Source: an uncultured Collinsella sp.
GTDB taxonomy: Bacteria; Actinomycetota; Coriobacteriia; Coriobacteriales; Coriobacteriaceae
DNA: 13,179 nt
Direction: 5' to 3'
NCBI GenBank assembly: GCA_900552755.1
Contig: USAY01000046.1
Span: 1-13,179 of the forward strand
The notes beneath the pieces were generated by a model. That model made no database searches. It was not told where the DNA came from and saw only the letters and a program-made list of their open reading frames with translations. Position 1 is the first letter of the stretch; the number at the start of each line of letters is the position of its first letter. This document shows, piece by piece, positions 1 to 7,202 of the stretch. The translations under genes and the position numbers were made by a program.

Positions 1-115
1 GATATGGCACCGTGGGGACACATGTATGTCAATCCTGGTCTAACAGAGCCTTAAAAAATCATCGAGCGAATGGTAGTCAAAAAAGCCGCGCCCCAAAAAG
101 ACTGGTTATTGGGCG

Positions 116-143
116 TTGACAGTTGGCGAGCCGTAGGTAAAAT
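116..143 (+). promoter_or_regulatory. Sigma70-type promoter of the tRNA-Ala gene
   Basis: A perfect -35 hexamer TTGACA (116-121) is followed after 16 bases by TAAAAT (138-143), which matches the -10 consensus at five of six positions. Transcription would begin near position 150, a few bases ahead of the mature tRNA end at 157, as is usual for a tRNA unit. It is the strongest promoter match seen in the window. Confidence 0.75.
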
Positions 144-156
144 ATCGACTTGTCCT

Positions 157-229
157 GGGGACGTAGCTCAGTTGGGAGAGCGCTGCCGTCGCATGGCAGA
201 GGCCGAGGGTTCGACTCCCTTCGTCTCCA
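157..229 (+). tRNA. tRNA-Ala, anticodon CGC
   Basis: The full cloverleaf folds by eye. The acceptor stem is 157-163 with 222-228, the D stem 166-169 with 178-181, the anticodon stem 183-187 with 195-199, and the T stem 205-209 with 217-221 around loop TTCGACT. The seven-base loop 188-194 places anticodon CGC at 190-192, which reads the alanine codon GCG. The third acceptor pair is G159:U226, the G3:U70 wobble that marks alanine tRNAs for AlaRS. The discriminator is A229. The next bases are CCC, so the CCA end is not encoded and must be added by tRNA nucleotidyltransferase. Confidence 0.96.
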
Positions 230-243
230 CCCTTGGATTTGAT

Positions 244-275
244 AAGCCGCTGACATTGTGTCGGCGGCTTTTTTT
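244..275 (+). terminator. Intrinsic terminator of tRNA-Ala
   Basis: An 11-bp stem (244-254 with 260-270, one T:G wobble) closes a five-base loop and runs straight into an unbroken T tract that reaches 275. It ends only 18 bases before the next start codon, so the ribosome-binding site of the following gene lies immediately beyond the T tract. Confidence 0.92.
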
Positions 276-293
276 AAAAGAAAGGGCTGTACC

Positions 294-752
294 ATGGCCG
301 AGCTTGAGTCCCAACCATTGTCCGACGAGGAGCGCGCTGAGTTGGAAGAGCTCCGCGCCGAGAAGGCCCGCCGCGAGGCTCGGGAAGAGGCCCGTCGCGA
401 GCGTGAGGAGCTGGCTGCCCTGCGTGCCGAGCGTGCGAAGGCCGAGGAGGTCGCCGCGAACGCCGCATCCGCATCGGCGCCCGCGCCTGCACCCAAGCCC
501 GCTGCTGCGAAGCCTGCACCTGCCGCGCCCAAACCTCAGCCTAAAAAGGCCGCTCGTCCCAAGTCCGACGAGCCCAAGTCGAGCCGTGACGAGATGACCT
601 TTGCCCAGCGCATGGTTACCTCCAAGGAGCCTACGGGCGAGAACGAGATCCCTGGCATGGCGCCGGCTCAAAAAATCATCATTGTCCTTGCCCTCATCGC
701 GTTTGTCATCTTTATGGGCTACACGATCCTGACCAGCATGGGCCTGCTCTAA
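294..752 (+). CDS. Small tail-anchored coiled-coil protein, function unknown
   Basis: This encodes 152 residues that I do not recognise as a named family. Residues about 7-54 are almost entirely Glu, Arg, Ala and Leu in heptad-like spacing, as expected for a long coiled coil. Residues about 55-100 are an Ala/Pro/Lys-rich, probably disordered linker. Residues about 127-150 form one hydrophobic segment (KIIIVLALIAFVIFMGYTIL) that ends two residues before the stop, so the protein is probably tail-anchored with its N-terminus in the cytoplasm. No signal peptide is seen. The ATG at 294 was chosen over an upstream GTG at 258, because 258 lies inside the tRNA terminator hairpin and AAAGGG (281-286) sits seven bases before 294. 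There is no room for a separate promoter between terminator and start, so expression may depend on read-through. That it is a real gene is well supported by composition and by the RBS. Its role is open. Confidence 0.82.
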   Translation: MAELESQPLSDEERAELEELRAEKARREAREEARREREELAALRAERAKAEEVAANAASASAPAPAPKPAAAKPAPAAPKPQPKKAARPKSDEPKSSRDEMTFAQRMVTSKEPTGENEIPGMAPAQKIIIVLALIAFVIFMGYTILTSMGLL

Positions 753-836
753 CCGATTTGCATCGGGCGTCATGTCCGCATCCTCTGCTCTCGTCTAACC
801 CTCAAATTCTGTACCACACATCCGAAAGGTCGCCCC

Positions 837-2342
837 ATGGCTTTGACCGACATCTCGCATCCCACCGACATTGCAATGCTCACCGATCTGTACGAGCTCA
901 CTATGGCCCAGGGCCTGTGGGAGAGCGGCAAGGCCAATGAGCAGGGTTGTTTTACCGCGTTTTACCGCGACCATCCCTTTGGCAGCGCCTATGCCGTCAT
1001 GTGCGGCACCGCCGAACTGCCCGAGCTGGTCGAGAATCTGCGCTTTACGCCCGAGGACATCGACTACCTCGCCTCGCTCCAGGCCCCTGCCGGCGGCGCG
1101 ATGTTCAAACCTGGATTCCTCGACTACCTGCGCGATTTTCGTGCGCATGTAAACATCGACGCCGTGCCCGAGGGCGAGCTCGTCTTTCCGCGCGAGCCCA
1201 TGGTGCGCGTCACCGGCCCCGCGCTGGAGTGCCAGCTGCTCGAGACGGCGCTGCTCAACATCGTCGGGTTCCAGACGCTTGTCGCCACCAAGACGGCGCG
1301 CGTGGTGCTCGCCGCCGACGGTCGCCCCGTGGCGGAGTTTGGCCTGCGCCGAGCCCAGGGTCCCGATGGCGGCCTGGCCGTTGCGCGCGCGAGCTACGTT
1401 GCCGGCTGCTCCTCTACGTCCAATGTGCTCGCCGGCCGCCGCTACGGTATTCCCGTCTTTGGCACGCATGCGCACAGCTGGGTGATGAGCTTCGATTCCG
1501 AGCTCGAGGCCTTCCGCGCATTTGCCAAGTCGAGCCCCAAGAACTGTACGCTGCTCATCGACACCTACGATGTACGCGAGGGCTGCGAGCATGCCATTAC
1601 GGTTGCCAAGGAGATGGAGGCGGTGGGCGAGCGCCTGTCGGCTATTCGCATCGACTCGGGCGACCTCGCCAAGCTGTCCAAGTATGTCCGCGGCCGTTTT
1701 GATGCTGAGGGCCTGCCCTATGTGGGGATCTCGGTTTCCAACGATCTTGATGAGTACACGATTCAGTCGCTGCTCGACCAGGGCGCGCCCATCGACAGCT
1801 TTGGCGTGGGTACCAAGCTCGCGACCTGCTATGACCAGCCGGCGCTGGGCGGCGTGTACAAGCTTTCCGCCCGCCGTGCGAGCGAGGCAGATCCATGGAC
1901 GCCGGTGGTCAAGCTCTCCGAGCAGCCCTACAAGCGCACGATCCCGGGTGTGCAACGCGTGCGCCGTTATTACGACGGCTTTGGCGGCCCGGTCTGCGAC
2001 ATGATCTACGACGAGGACCATCTGGCGGGGGAGGGCGCCGCGCGCGGCAATACCCTCGTGGCCGTGAATGATGCCGCCCTGGTGACTGACGTGTCCGAAC
2101 TTGAGTATCGCGAGCTGCTGGTGCCGATCGTGCGCGATGGCAGTGCGGTGGCTCCGCGTGAGAGCATCCAGGACGCGCGCGAGCGCTGTGCTTGGGCACT
2201 CGATCATCTGGACGCAGCTTTCAAGCGCTTCCTGTACCCGCAGACCTATGTGGTGGGCATGGAGCAGGGCCTGGCTCAGGTGCGCGACGAGCTCGTGCGC
2301 AAGAACATGGCCGCGGCCTCTGCCTTTCCCTGGGCTCACTAA
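837..2342 (+). CDS. pncB: Nicotinate phosphoribosyltransferase
   Basis: It converts nicotinate and PRPP, with ATP hydrolysis, to nicotinate mononucleotide, the entry step of the Preiss-Handler route of NAD salvage in the cytoplasm. The 501-residue length fits the longer bacterial form. Visible family signatures are TDLYELTMAQG near residue 16, the EFGLRRAQG segment at 167-175, GTHAHSW at 209-215 (the region of the phosphorylated histidine in this family), RIDSGDL at 271-277 and FGVGTKL at 322-328, which contribute to substrate and phosphate binding. The ATG at 837 is preceded by GAAAGG (824-829) at seven bases. It lies 84 bases after the coiled-coil gene and 79 before proB, all on the same strand. 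No convincing promoter was found in the 753-836 gap, so co-transcription with the upstream gene is possible. Function is inferred from sequence family and is firm. Confidence 0.94.
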   Translation: MALTDISHPTDIAMLTDLYELTMAQGLWESGKANEQGCFTAFYRDHPFGSAYAVMCGTAELPELVENLRFTPEDIDYLASLQAPAGGAMFKPGFLDYLRDFRAHVNIDAVPEGELVFPREPMVRVTGPALECQLLETALLNIVGFQTLVATKTARVVLAADGRPVAEFGLRRAQGPDGGLAVARASYVAGCSSTSNVLAGRRYGIPVFGTHAHSWVMSFDSELEAFRAFAKSSPKNCTLLIDTYDVREGCEHAITVAKEMEAVGERLSAIRIDSGDLAKLSKYVRGRFDAEGLPYVGISVSNDLDEYTIQSLLDQGAPIDSFGVGTKLATCYDQPALGGVYKLSARRASEADPWTPVVKLSEQPYKRTIPGVQRVRRYYDGFGGPVCDMIYDEDHLAGEGAARGNTLVAVNDAALVTDVSELEYRELLVPIVRDGSAVAPRESIQDARERCAWALDHLDAAFKRFLYPQTYVVGMEQGLAQVRDELVRKNMAAASAFPWAH

Positions 2343-2349
2343 TTCCTTG

Positions 2350-2383
2350 GGCGGTAGGGGCGAGTCACGCTCCCTTGGCCGCC
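2350..2383 (+). other. Imperfect stem-loop between pncB and proB
   Basis: An inner six-bp stem (2357-2362 with 2368-2373, one G:T pair, five-base loop) is enclosed by a five-bp outer stem (2350-2354 with 2379-2383). No T tract follows, so it is not an intrinsic terminator. It may stabilise the pncB 3' end or only reflect GC-rich sequence. Confidence 0.3.
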
Positions 2384-2421
2384 AGCTCGGCCGTTCGCTG
2401 AACAGTTGATTGGTTTGACGT

Positions 2422-3549
2422 ATGACGACTTCTTATAAAACGATGGTGGTAAAGATCGGTTCGTCCACGGTGGTGGGTGCCGATGGCAAGGTCAACCGCG
2501 CCTTTATCGGCGGACTTGCCGATCAGGCCGCAGCGCTGCGCAAGCTCGGCTGGCGTCTGGTCGTGGTGAGCTCGGGCGCTATCGCCTGTGGCTATCCCGT
2601 GTTGGGTTTCGACCGCAAGCCGGTCGGCGACCTGCCGAGCCTGCAGGCCTGCGCCTCGGCCGGCCAGTGCATCATCTCGTCGGCCTACGACGAGGAGTTC
2701 CATGCGCGCGACCTGCTCACCTCGCTCGTGCTGCTCACGCGCCACGATACGGCCCGCCGCACGTCCTACCTGCACGCGCGCGACGCCCTGCTGCGCCTGG
2801 TTGAGCTGGGCGTGGTGCCGGTCGTCAACGAGAACGATACCGTCACCGTCGACGAGATCAAGTTTGGCGACAACGACACGCTGGCGGCGCTCGTGAGCTG
2901 CCTGGTTTCTGCCGATCTGTGCGTGACGCTTTCGGACATCGACGGCCTCTACACCGCCAATCCGCATGAGGATCCGACGGCCGAGTTTGTCCCGGTCGTG
3001 CATAAGATCGATGCCAAGATCATTGCCTCGGCGGGCGATTCTTCCACATCGGTGGGCACGGGCGGCATGATCACCAAGATTCGCGCGAGCCGCATCCTGA
3101 TGACGGCGGGCATTCAGAGCGTGATTTGCTCGGGCGAGGAGCCCGATGCCCTCGTGCGTCTCGCCCGCGGCGAGAGCGTGGGAACCCTGTTCGATCCGCC
3201 GGCGGAGCGCCTGGACATCGCACCCCGCAAACTGTGGATCGCGCTGGGCGACAAGGCCCACGGCTCGGTGGCGGTTGATGACGGTGCTGCGAAGGCGCTG
3301 GTCAGCCGTGGCTCTTCCCTGCTTGCGGTGGGTATTCGCGAGGTCGATGGCCAGTTTGCCGAGGGCGATGTGCTCGATGTGTGCGATCCGAGAGGTATGG
3401 TCGTCGCCCGCGGTATCGCCGAGGCCGATTCGGACGTGCTGGAACTTGCCGCCGGCCGCCGCCAGGACCAGATCGCCAGCAACCGCCTGCTGGCAGACCT
3501 GGCCGAGAAGCCGGCGATACACAGGGATAACTTGATCGTATTTGCATAA
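2422..3549 (+). CDS. proB: Glutamate 5-kinase with C-terminal PUA domain
   Basis: It phosphorylates L-glutamate to gamma-glutamyl phosphate, the first and usually proline-inhibited step of proline synthesis, handing its product to ProA. Of 375 residues, 1 to about 255 are an amino acid kinase fold: VVKIGSS (9-15), VSSGAIACG (49-57), the QACASAGQ segment (75-82), NENDTVTVDE (136-145), FGDND (148-152), LSDIDGLYT (170-178) and VGTGGMITK (211-219). About 270-350 matches the PUA domain found in full-length bacterial ProB. The ATG at 2422 gives the usual short lead before VVKIGSS but has no clear Shine-Dalgarno; the next in-frame ATG, at 2443, would leave only one residue before it. proA is not adjacent: a convergent peptidase gene lies between. 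Transcription ends at the strong hairpin directly after the stop codon. Confidence 0.95.
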   Translation: MTTSYKTMVVKIGSSTVVGADGKVNRAFIGGLADQAAALRKLGWRLVVVSSGAIACGYPVLGFDRKPVGDLPSLQACASAGQCIISSAYDEEFHARDLLTSLVLLTRHDTARRTSYLHARDALLRLVELGVVPVVNENDTVTVDEIKFGDNDTLAALVSCLVSADLCVTLSDIDGLYTANPHEDPTAEFVPVVHKIDAKIIASAGDSSTSVGTGGMITKIRASRILMTAGIQSVICSGEEPDALVRLARGESVGTLFDPPAERLDIAPRKLWIALGDKAHGSVAVDDGAAKALVSRGSSLLAVGIREVDGQFAEGDVLDVCDPRGMVVARGIAEADSDVLELAAGRRQDQIASNRLLADLAEKPAIHRDNLIVFA

Positions 3550-3550
3550 A

Positions 3551-3592
3551 GAAAGACAGCGCTGCGGATCGTTTCCCGCAGCGCTGTCTTTC
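3551..3592. terminator. Terminator between proB and the convergent peptidase gene
   Basis: A perfect 17-bp inverted repeat (3551-3567 with 3576-3592) closes an eight-base loop, starting one base after the proB stop codon. On the + strand it ends in GTCTTTCT, a modest U tract. On the - strand the stem is followed by TTTATGC after CTTTC, so it may also stop transcripts from the peptidase gene. Its position between convergent genes supports a two-way role. Confidence 0.82.
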
Positions 3593-3594
3593 TC

Positions 3595-3648
3595 GTGCCG
3601 GCACTTGGGGACGTTCCTTATGTGCCGGCACTTTGGGACACTCCTTTG
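3595..3648. repeat. Two tandem 27-bp repeats with palindromic GTGCCGGCAC arms
   Basis: Units 3595-3621 and 3622-3648 are adjacent direct repeats of exactly 27 bp and agree at 22 positions. Each begins with the ten-base perfect palindrome GTGCCGGCAC and continues TTGGGGACGTTCCTT in the first unit and TTTGGGACACTCCTTTG in the second. The second unit ends against the stop codon of the peptidase gene (3649). The same GGGAC cores, with the same 27-base period but different arms, recur on the opposite strand at 10234-10282. Confidence 0.88.
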
Positions 3649-5067
3649 CTAGAAGATCTGGCGCAGGTCTCCGCGGTTGAGGGCTTCGTCGAAGAGGTGC
3701 TTGAATACCACGCTACCGTGCAGGCCGTCGTGCTCGAACTCGTTGGTCACCCAGGCATGCGAGTTGCCCACGCGGCTGAGCGTATCAAGCTGCAGGCCCG
3801 AATCCACGTACATGTCGTCGAAATGCACCGCGGCCTGCAGGGGCACCTCGTTGCACGCCAGTCGCTGCGGGTCGTAGATCTTGTCCCAGCTGGTGTCTTC
3901 CATCAGCAGGTCCATGGCGGGCTTGAAGGGCTTGAGCTCGGGCATCTGCTCGAACATCCACGGGAACATGGCCTCGCCGGTAAACATGAGCGGGCGCGCG
4001 AGTGTGTCGAACTCGGCACGATGGGCCTTCTCCTCTGCTGCGGCCCAGCGAATGGGCATGGTGTCGCCGTCGGCGTAGATAAACTCCTGCAGTGTCCAGT
4101 ACAGCGGGTTCGTGCGTGTGTTGGTGCGCTCGAAGGCGCGCATCAAAAAGCTGTCGGATACCGAGGAGCCGCAGCTCAGCGTACCGTCGCCAGTAACAAA
4201 AGCGTGATCGATAGTCCAATGCATGCGCTCAAAGCTCGGCTTCATGCCAAAGTCGCTGCCCATGAGCTGTAGGCGCTCGACCGTCATCGGCGAGCCGTCG
4301 GGCAGCACGGGCTTCTGAGCCTCGAGCGCATCGGCCAGGGCTGCCACGCGCTCGACGTCAGCGGGATAGCGGTCATAATACTGCTGCGTCTTGGCGGCCA
4401 TGCGCGGGAAGGTGTGCGCGTAGACCTCGCTTGCGCTCGCCGGTACGTGGGGGATGCCGCCGCAGGTAAAGCTCGCCGCCACGCCCTCGGGGAAGAGCGA
4501 CAGGTAGCTCAGCGTCAAAAAACCGCCGTAGCTTTGGCCGAGCGTGACCCACGGCTTGCCGCCAAAGCCCACTAGGCGCAGGTACTCAAAATCGCGCACG
4601 ATGGAGCTGGCGAGGTGGCGCTTGAGGAAGTCCGCCTGCGAGCGTGCTGTATCGGCGCCGGCGGCCGTTGCGCGATCACCCAGTGCCTTGATCGTGCGTC
4701 CGTCCACGCAGCTACTGCGTCCGGTGCCGCGCTGGTCGGGAAGGACCACGCGGAAGTGCTTGACGGCCTCCTCGATCCAGCCGTCGCTTGTGGGCGACAG
4801 CGGACGTGGGCTCTCGCCGCCGGGGCCGCCCTGCAAAAACAGGAGCAGCGGCAGATCGTCGTTGATGCGGTCGGGCGCGCTAACCACGCGGTAGAAGAGC
4901 TTGATGCTCTCGGGCGCGCCGGCGATGGGTGCCGGCATGGCGCCGCGGCGCATGGTACTGCCGACGGCCAGGAGCATCGGCTCCAGGCCGCGCCAGTCAA
5001 GGGGGACGTCGATGCTGTGGTCCTCGACGTAAAGGCCGGGGACGTGGTACGAAGTGATGAGGGCCAT
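3649..5067 (-). CDS. Alpha/beta hydrolase of the prolyl aminopeptidase type (peptidase S33-like)
   Basis: Members of this family cut an N-terminal proline from short peptides in the cytoplasm. The 472-residue protein is the large form (about 430-480 residues) rather than the 310-residue Xanthomonas type. Visible elements are the oxyanion-hole motif QGGPGG (79-84; Gln replaces the His of the classic HGGPG), VVLPDQRGTGRSS (107-119), the nucleophile elbow GQSYGG with Ser179, a helical cap region about 200-380, a likely acid residue in HFDDMYVD (Asp418 or 419) and a likely catalytic His446 in FEHDG. The start at 5067 is preferred over an upstream in-frame codon at 5148, because GGAAG lies about eight bases before it and the preceding 27 codons look non-coding. 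It is convergent with proB and divergent from proA. The fold is firm, but preference for proline is inferred from the family and the neighbourhood. Confidence 0.85.
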   Translation of the reverse strand: MALITSYHVPGLYVEDHSIDVPLDWRGLEPMLLAVGSTMRRGAMPAPIAGAPESIKLFYRVVSAPDRINDDLPLLLFLQGGPGGESPRPLSPTSDGWIEEAVKHFRVVLPDQRGTGRSSCVDGRTIKALGDRATAAGADTARSQADFLKRHLASSIVRDFEYLRLVGFGGKPWVTLGQSYGGFLTLSYLSLFPEGVAASFTCGGIPHVPASASEVYAHTFPRMAAKTQQYYDRYPADVERVAALADALEAQKPVLPDGSPMTVERLQLMGSDFGMKPSFERMHWTIDHAFVTGDGTLSCGSSVSDSFLMRAFERTNTRTNPLYWTLQEFIYADGDTMPIRWAAAEEKAHRAEFDTLARPLMFTGEAMFPWMFEQMPELKPFKPAMDLLMEDTSWDKIYDPQRLACNEVPLQAAVHFDDMYVDSGLQLDTLSRVGNSHAWVTNEFEHDGLHGSVVFKHLFDEALNRGDLRQIF

Positions 5068-5105
5068 GTGAGTCTTCCGTTCGTTGCGGTGTTTCGGGTT
5101 GACCA

Positions 5106-5136
5106 ATTCTACCGCCGCGGGCGAGGCCATGCGCAA
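5106..5136 (-). promoter_or_regulatory. Possible promoter of the peptidase gene
   Basis: On the - strand, TAGAAT (5106-5111 on the + strand as ATTCTA) is a good -10 match about 39 bases before the start codon at 5067. The best -35 candidate, TTGCGC (5131-5136), is weak and its 19-base spacing is long. The call rests mainly on the -10 hexamer. Confidence 0.32.
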
Positions 5137-5179
5137 ATCGGCTACCATGGTTGCAAACTTCTAGGAGAAAGGGCCGCCC

Positions 5180-6466
5180 ATGTCGGTCGATATAGCCACG
5201 TATGTCCACGATCTTGCCGTTGCCGCCAAGGCAGCGTCGGCCTCGCTTGCCACGGCGAGCGATGAGCAGCGTCAGGAGGCCGTGCGCGCCATGGCCGCAG
5301 CACTGCGCAACGGTGTCGACTCCATCGTTGCCGCTAACGAGCTCGATATGTCCGCCGCGCGCGATGCGGGTACCTCGGCCGGACTGCTCGATCGCCTGCT
5401 GCTGACGCCCGAGCGCGTCGAGGGCATGGCCGCCGGTTTGGAGAAGCTCGCCGAGCTGCCCGATCCCGTCGGCCGCGTGCTCGACCACCGCGTGCTTGCG
5501 AGCGGTGTGGACCTGACCCGCGTGAGCGTGCCGTTGGGCCTGGTCGCCATGGTCTACGAGGCGCGCCCCAACGTGACGGCCGACGCCGCAGGCATCTGCA
5601 TCCGTACCGGCAACGCCTGCATTCTACGCGGCGGCTCGCTGGCCTATCACTCGTGTGCCATGATCGCCGAGCTGCTGGCCGATGCGCTCGAGGCCAAGGG
5701 CTTCCCGCGCGAGGCCGTGTCGATGATCGAGTCCACCGACCGCGAGGCCACCGGCGAGCTCATGAAGCTCCGCGGTATTGTCGACGTACTCATTCCGCGC
5801 GGAGGTGCAGGCCTGATCCAGCGCTGCGTGCGCGAGTCGCTTGTGCCGGTGATCGAGACGGGCACGGGCAACTGCCACATCTACGTGCATGAATCCGCCG
5901 ACTTTGATAAGGCGCTCAACATTATCGTTAATGCCAAGACCCAGCGCGTAGGCGTGTGCAATGCCGCCGAGTCGCTGCTGGTCGACCGTGCTGTGGCCGA
6001 TGCGTTTTTGCCTGCGGTCGTTGCCGTGCTACACGACCACGGCGTGCTCATTCACGGCGACGAGGCCACGTGCGCCGCGTGCGCCGACGCCGGCTTTGTA
6101 GAGGGCGATGACTACGTCGCCGCGACTGAGGAGGACTGGGGTCGCGAGTACCTGGCGCTCGAGATGAGTGTGAAGGTCGTGGCTAGCGAGGACGAGGCCA
6201 TCGCGCACATCAACCGCTACGGCACCATGCACTCCGAGGCCGTCGTTGCCGAGGACACGGATGCTTGCGAGCGCTTCCTTGATGCGGTCGATGCCTCGGC
6301 CGTGTACTCCAACGCCAGCACTCGCTTCACTGACGGCGGCGAGTTTGGCCTGGGCGCCGAGATCGGCATCTCGACCCAAAAACTCCACGCCCGTGGCCCC
6401 TTTGCCGCCGAGGCCCTCACCACCTACAAATACAAGCTCCGCGGCACCGGCCAGGTCCGCCCCTAG
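5180..6466 (+). CDS. proA: Glutamate-5-semialdehyde dehydrogenase (gamma-glutamyl phosphate reductase)
   Basis: It reduces gamma-glutamyl phosphate with NADPH to glutamate-5-semialdehyde, which cyclises to pyrroline-5-carboxylate, the substrate of ProC (not in this window). The 428 residues match the family length. The aldehyde-dehydrogenase-like fold shows VPLGLVAMVYEARPNVT (117-133), RTGNACILRGG (142-152), the LIPRGGAGLIQ segment (204-214), ETGTGNCHIYV (226-236), the catalytic Cys260 in TQRVGVCNAAES, and the C-terminal FGLGAEIGISTQKLHARGP signature. AGGAG (5163-5167) and AAAGGG precede the ATG at 5180. It is separated from its partner proB by the peptidase gene, so the two proline genes need separate promoters. 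I could not identify a convincing one in the 112-bp divergent gap. Confidence 0.96.
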   Translation: MSVDIATYVHDLAVAAKAASASLATASDEQRQEAVRAMAAALRNGVDSIVAANELDMSAARDAGTSAGLLDRLLLTPERVEGMAAGLEKLAELPDPVGRVLDHRVLASGVDLTRVSVPLGLVAMVYEARPNVTADAAGICIRTGNACILRGGSLAYHSCAMIAELLADALEAKGFPREAVSMIESTDREATGELMKLRGIVDVLIPRGGAGLIQRCVRESLVPVIETGTGNCHIYVHESADFDKALNIIVNAKTQRVGVCNAAESLLVDRAVADAFLPAVVAVLHDHGVLIHGDEATCAACADAGFVEGDDYVAATEEDWGREYLALEMSVKVVASEDEAIAHINRYGTMHSEAVVAEDTDACERFLDAVDASAVYSNASTRFTDGGEFGLGAEIGISTQKLHARGPFAAEALTTYKYKLRGTGQVRP

Positions 6467-6479
6467 CGCCCGCGCAAGA

Positions 6480-6520
6480 AAAACCACCACAAAGGTGCCT
6501 TTCCCCTTTGTGGTGGTTTT
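6480..6520. terminator. Bidirectional terminator and repeat hairpin, copy 1
   Basis: A perfect 16-bp stem (6480-6495 with 6505-6520) closes a nine-base loop TGCCTTTCC. One arm begins AAAA and the other ends TTTT, so both strands end in a T run. It lies between convergent proA and the HD gene and probably terminates both. A second copy at 7190-7230 is identical through stem and loop except for one loop base, which makes it a member of a dispersed repeat as well as a terminator. Confidence 0.82.
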
Positions 6521-6535
6521 AGGTGGCGTGGGCGG

Positions 6536-7135
6536 TTAGGCCTGGAAGGTATCGCGGTCGGGGGCGAAGGACTGCATGGCCGCGATGGTGCGGTCAAAGA
6601 GCTCGGGGAGCTCCCAGCCCAACATCTCGGCGCCCTGCGTAATCACGTCGCGCGAACAGCCAGCGGCAAAGCGCTTGTCCTTGAACTTCTTCTTGAGCGA
6701 CTTGGTCGTAAAGTCCATGACGCTCTTGCTCGGACGCATGATGACTGCAGCGCCGATCAGGCCGGTGAGCTCATCGCAGGCAAACAGGATCTTTTCCATC
6801 TGCAGCTCGGGTTTGGGCAGCGAGGTGTTGAAGTCGGACGTGTGCGTCTGGATGGCGCGAATGAGCTCGGGAGACGCACCTTCGTCCTCAAGAATCTCGG
6901 CAGCATAGATGGTGTGGTTCATGGGGTCGTCCTCATGCTCCTCCCAATCCAGGTCGTGCAGCAGACCGACGATGCCCCAAAACTCCTCGTTCTCGGGGTC
7001 GAACTCGCGCGCAAAGTAGCGCATAGTGCCCTCGACCGTCTCGCCATGGGTGATGTGGAACGGGTCCTTGTTATGCTCGTTGAGCAGTTCGAACGCGCGG
7101 TCGCGGGTGATTCCGGCGGTAAGCGGCTCTGCCAT
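6536..7135 (-). CDS. HD-domain metal-dependent hydrolase, substrate unknown
   Basis: The 199-residue protein carries the spaced metal-binding residues of the HD superfamily: His30 in HITHGETV, the His60-Asp61 doublet in GLLHDLDW, and Asp121 in CDELTGLI. Related proteins hydrolyse nucleotides or phosphate esters, but nothing here shows which substrate is used. There is no signal peptide or membrane segment, so it should act in the cytoplasm. The ATG at 7135 has an ideal Shine-Dalgarno AAGGAG (7142-7147 on the + strand) six bases upstream. It lies downstream of carD on the same strand but is separated from it by a hairpin terminator, so it is probably its own transcription unit. The sequence suggests a full-length intact gene. 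Confidence 0.87.
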   Translation of the reverse strand: MAEPLTAGITRDRAFELLNEHNKDPFHITHGETVEGTMRYFAREFDPENEEFWGIVGLLHDLDWEEHEDDPMNHTIYAAEILEDEGASPELIRAIQTHTSDFNTSLPKPELQMEKILFACDELTGLIGAAVIMRPSKSVMDFTTKSLKKKFKDKRFAAGCSRDVITQGAEMLGWELPELFDRTIAAMQSFAPDRDTFQA

Positions 7136-7173
7136 AAGAGACTCCTTGTGCTCGTGGGTATCGATGAGAATGA

Positions 7174-7202
7174 ATACTACTAGAACAAGAAAACCACCAC
7201 AA
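7174..7202 (-). promoter_or_regulatory. Possible promoter of the HD-domain gene
   Basis: On the - strand TTGTGG (7197-7202) is followed after 17 bases by TAGTAT (7174-7179), a four-of-six -10 match with three-of-six at -35. The -35 would lie inside the repeat hairpin 7190-7230, so terminator and promoter would share sequence. Spacing is ideal but the hexamers are only fair. Confidence 0.3.

Noticed and set aside
1..54. Frame 1 is open from the window edge and ends DMAPWGHMYVNPGLTEP then a stop at 52-54
   Set aside because: Could be the last codons of an upstream gene, but 17 residues without recognisable homology are not enough to call a partial CDS.
258..293. GTG at 258 as start of the coiled-coil protein
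   Set aside because: Lies in the loop of the tRNA terminator hairpin; the ATG at 294 has a properly placed AAAGGG.
753..836. Short hairpin CCGAT/ATCGG after the coiled-coil gene as a terminator
   Set aside because: Only five base pairs and no T tract.
795..2339. 514-codon open frame on the - strand opposite pncB
   Set aside because: Antisense shadow typical of GC-rich genes; pncB on the + strand has family motifs and an RBS.
2365..3522. 385-codon open frame on the - strand opposite proB
   Set aside because: Shadow of proB; no RBS and no recognisable motif.
3595..4272. 225-codon + strand open frame starting in the tandem repeat
   Set aside because: Lies opposite the peptidase gene, whose catalytic motifs on the - strand are clear.
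5068..5148. N-terminal extension of the peptidase to the ATG at 5148
   Set aside because: Would cover the likely promoter, lacks an RBS, and 27 added residues do not resemble the family; 5067 has GGAAG at proper distance.
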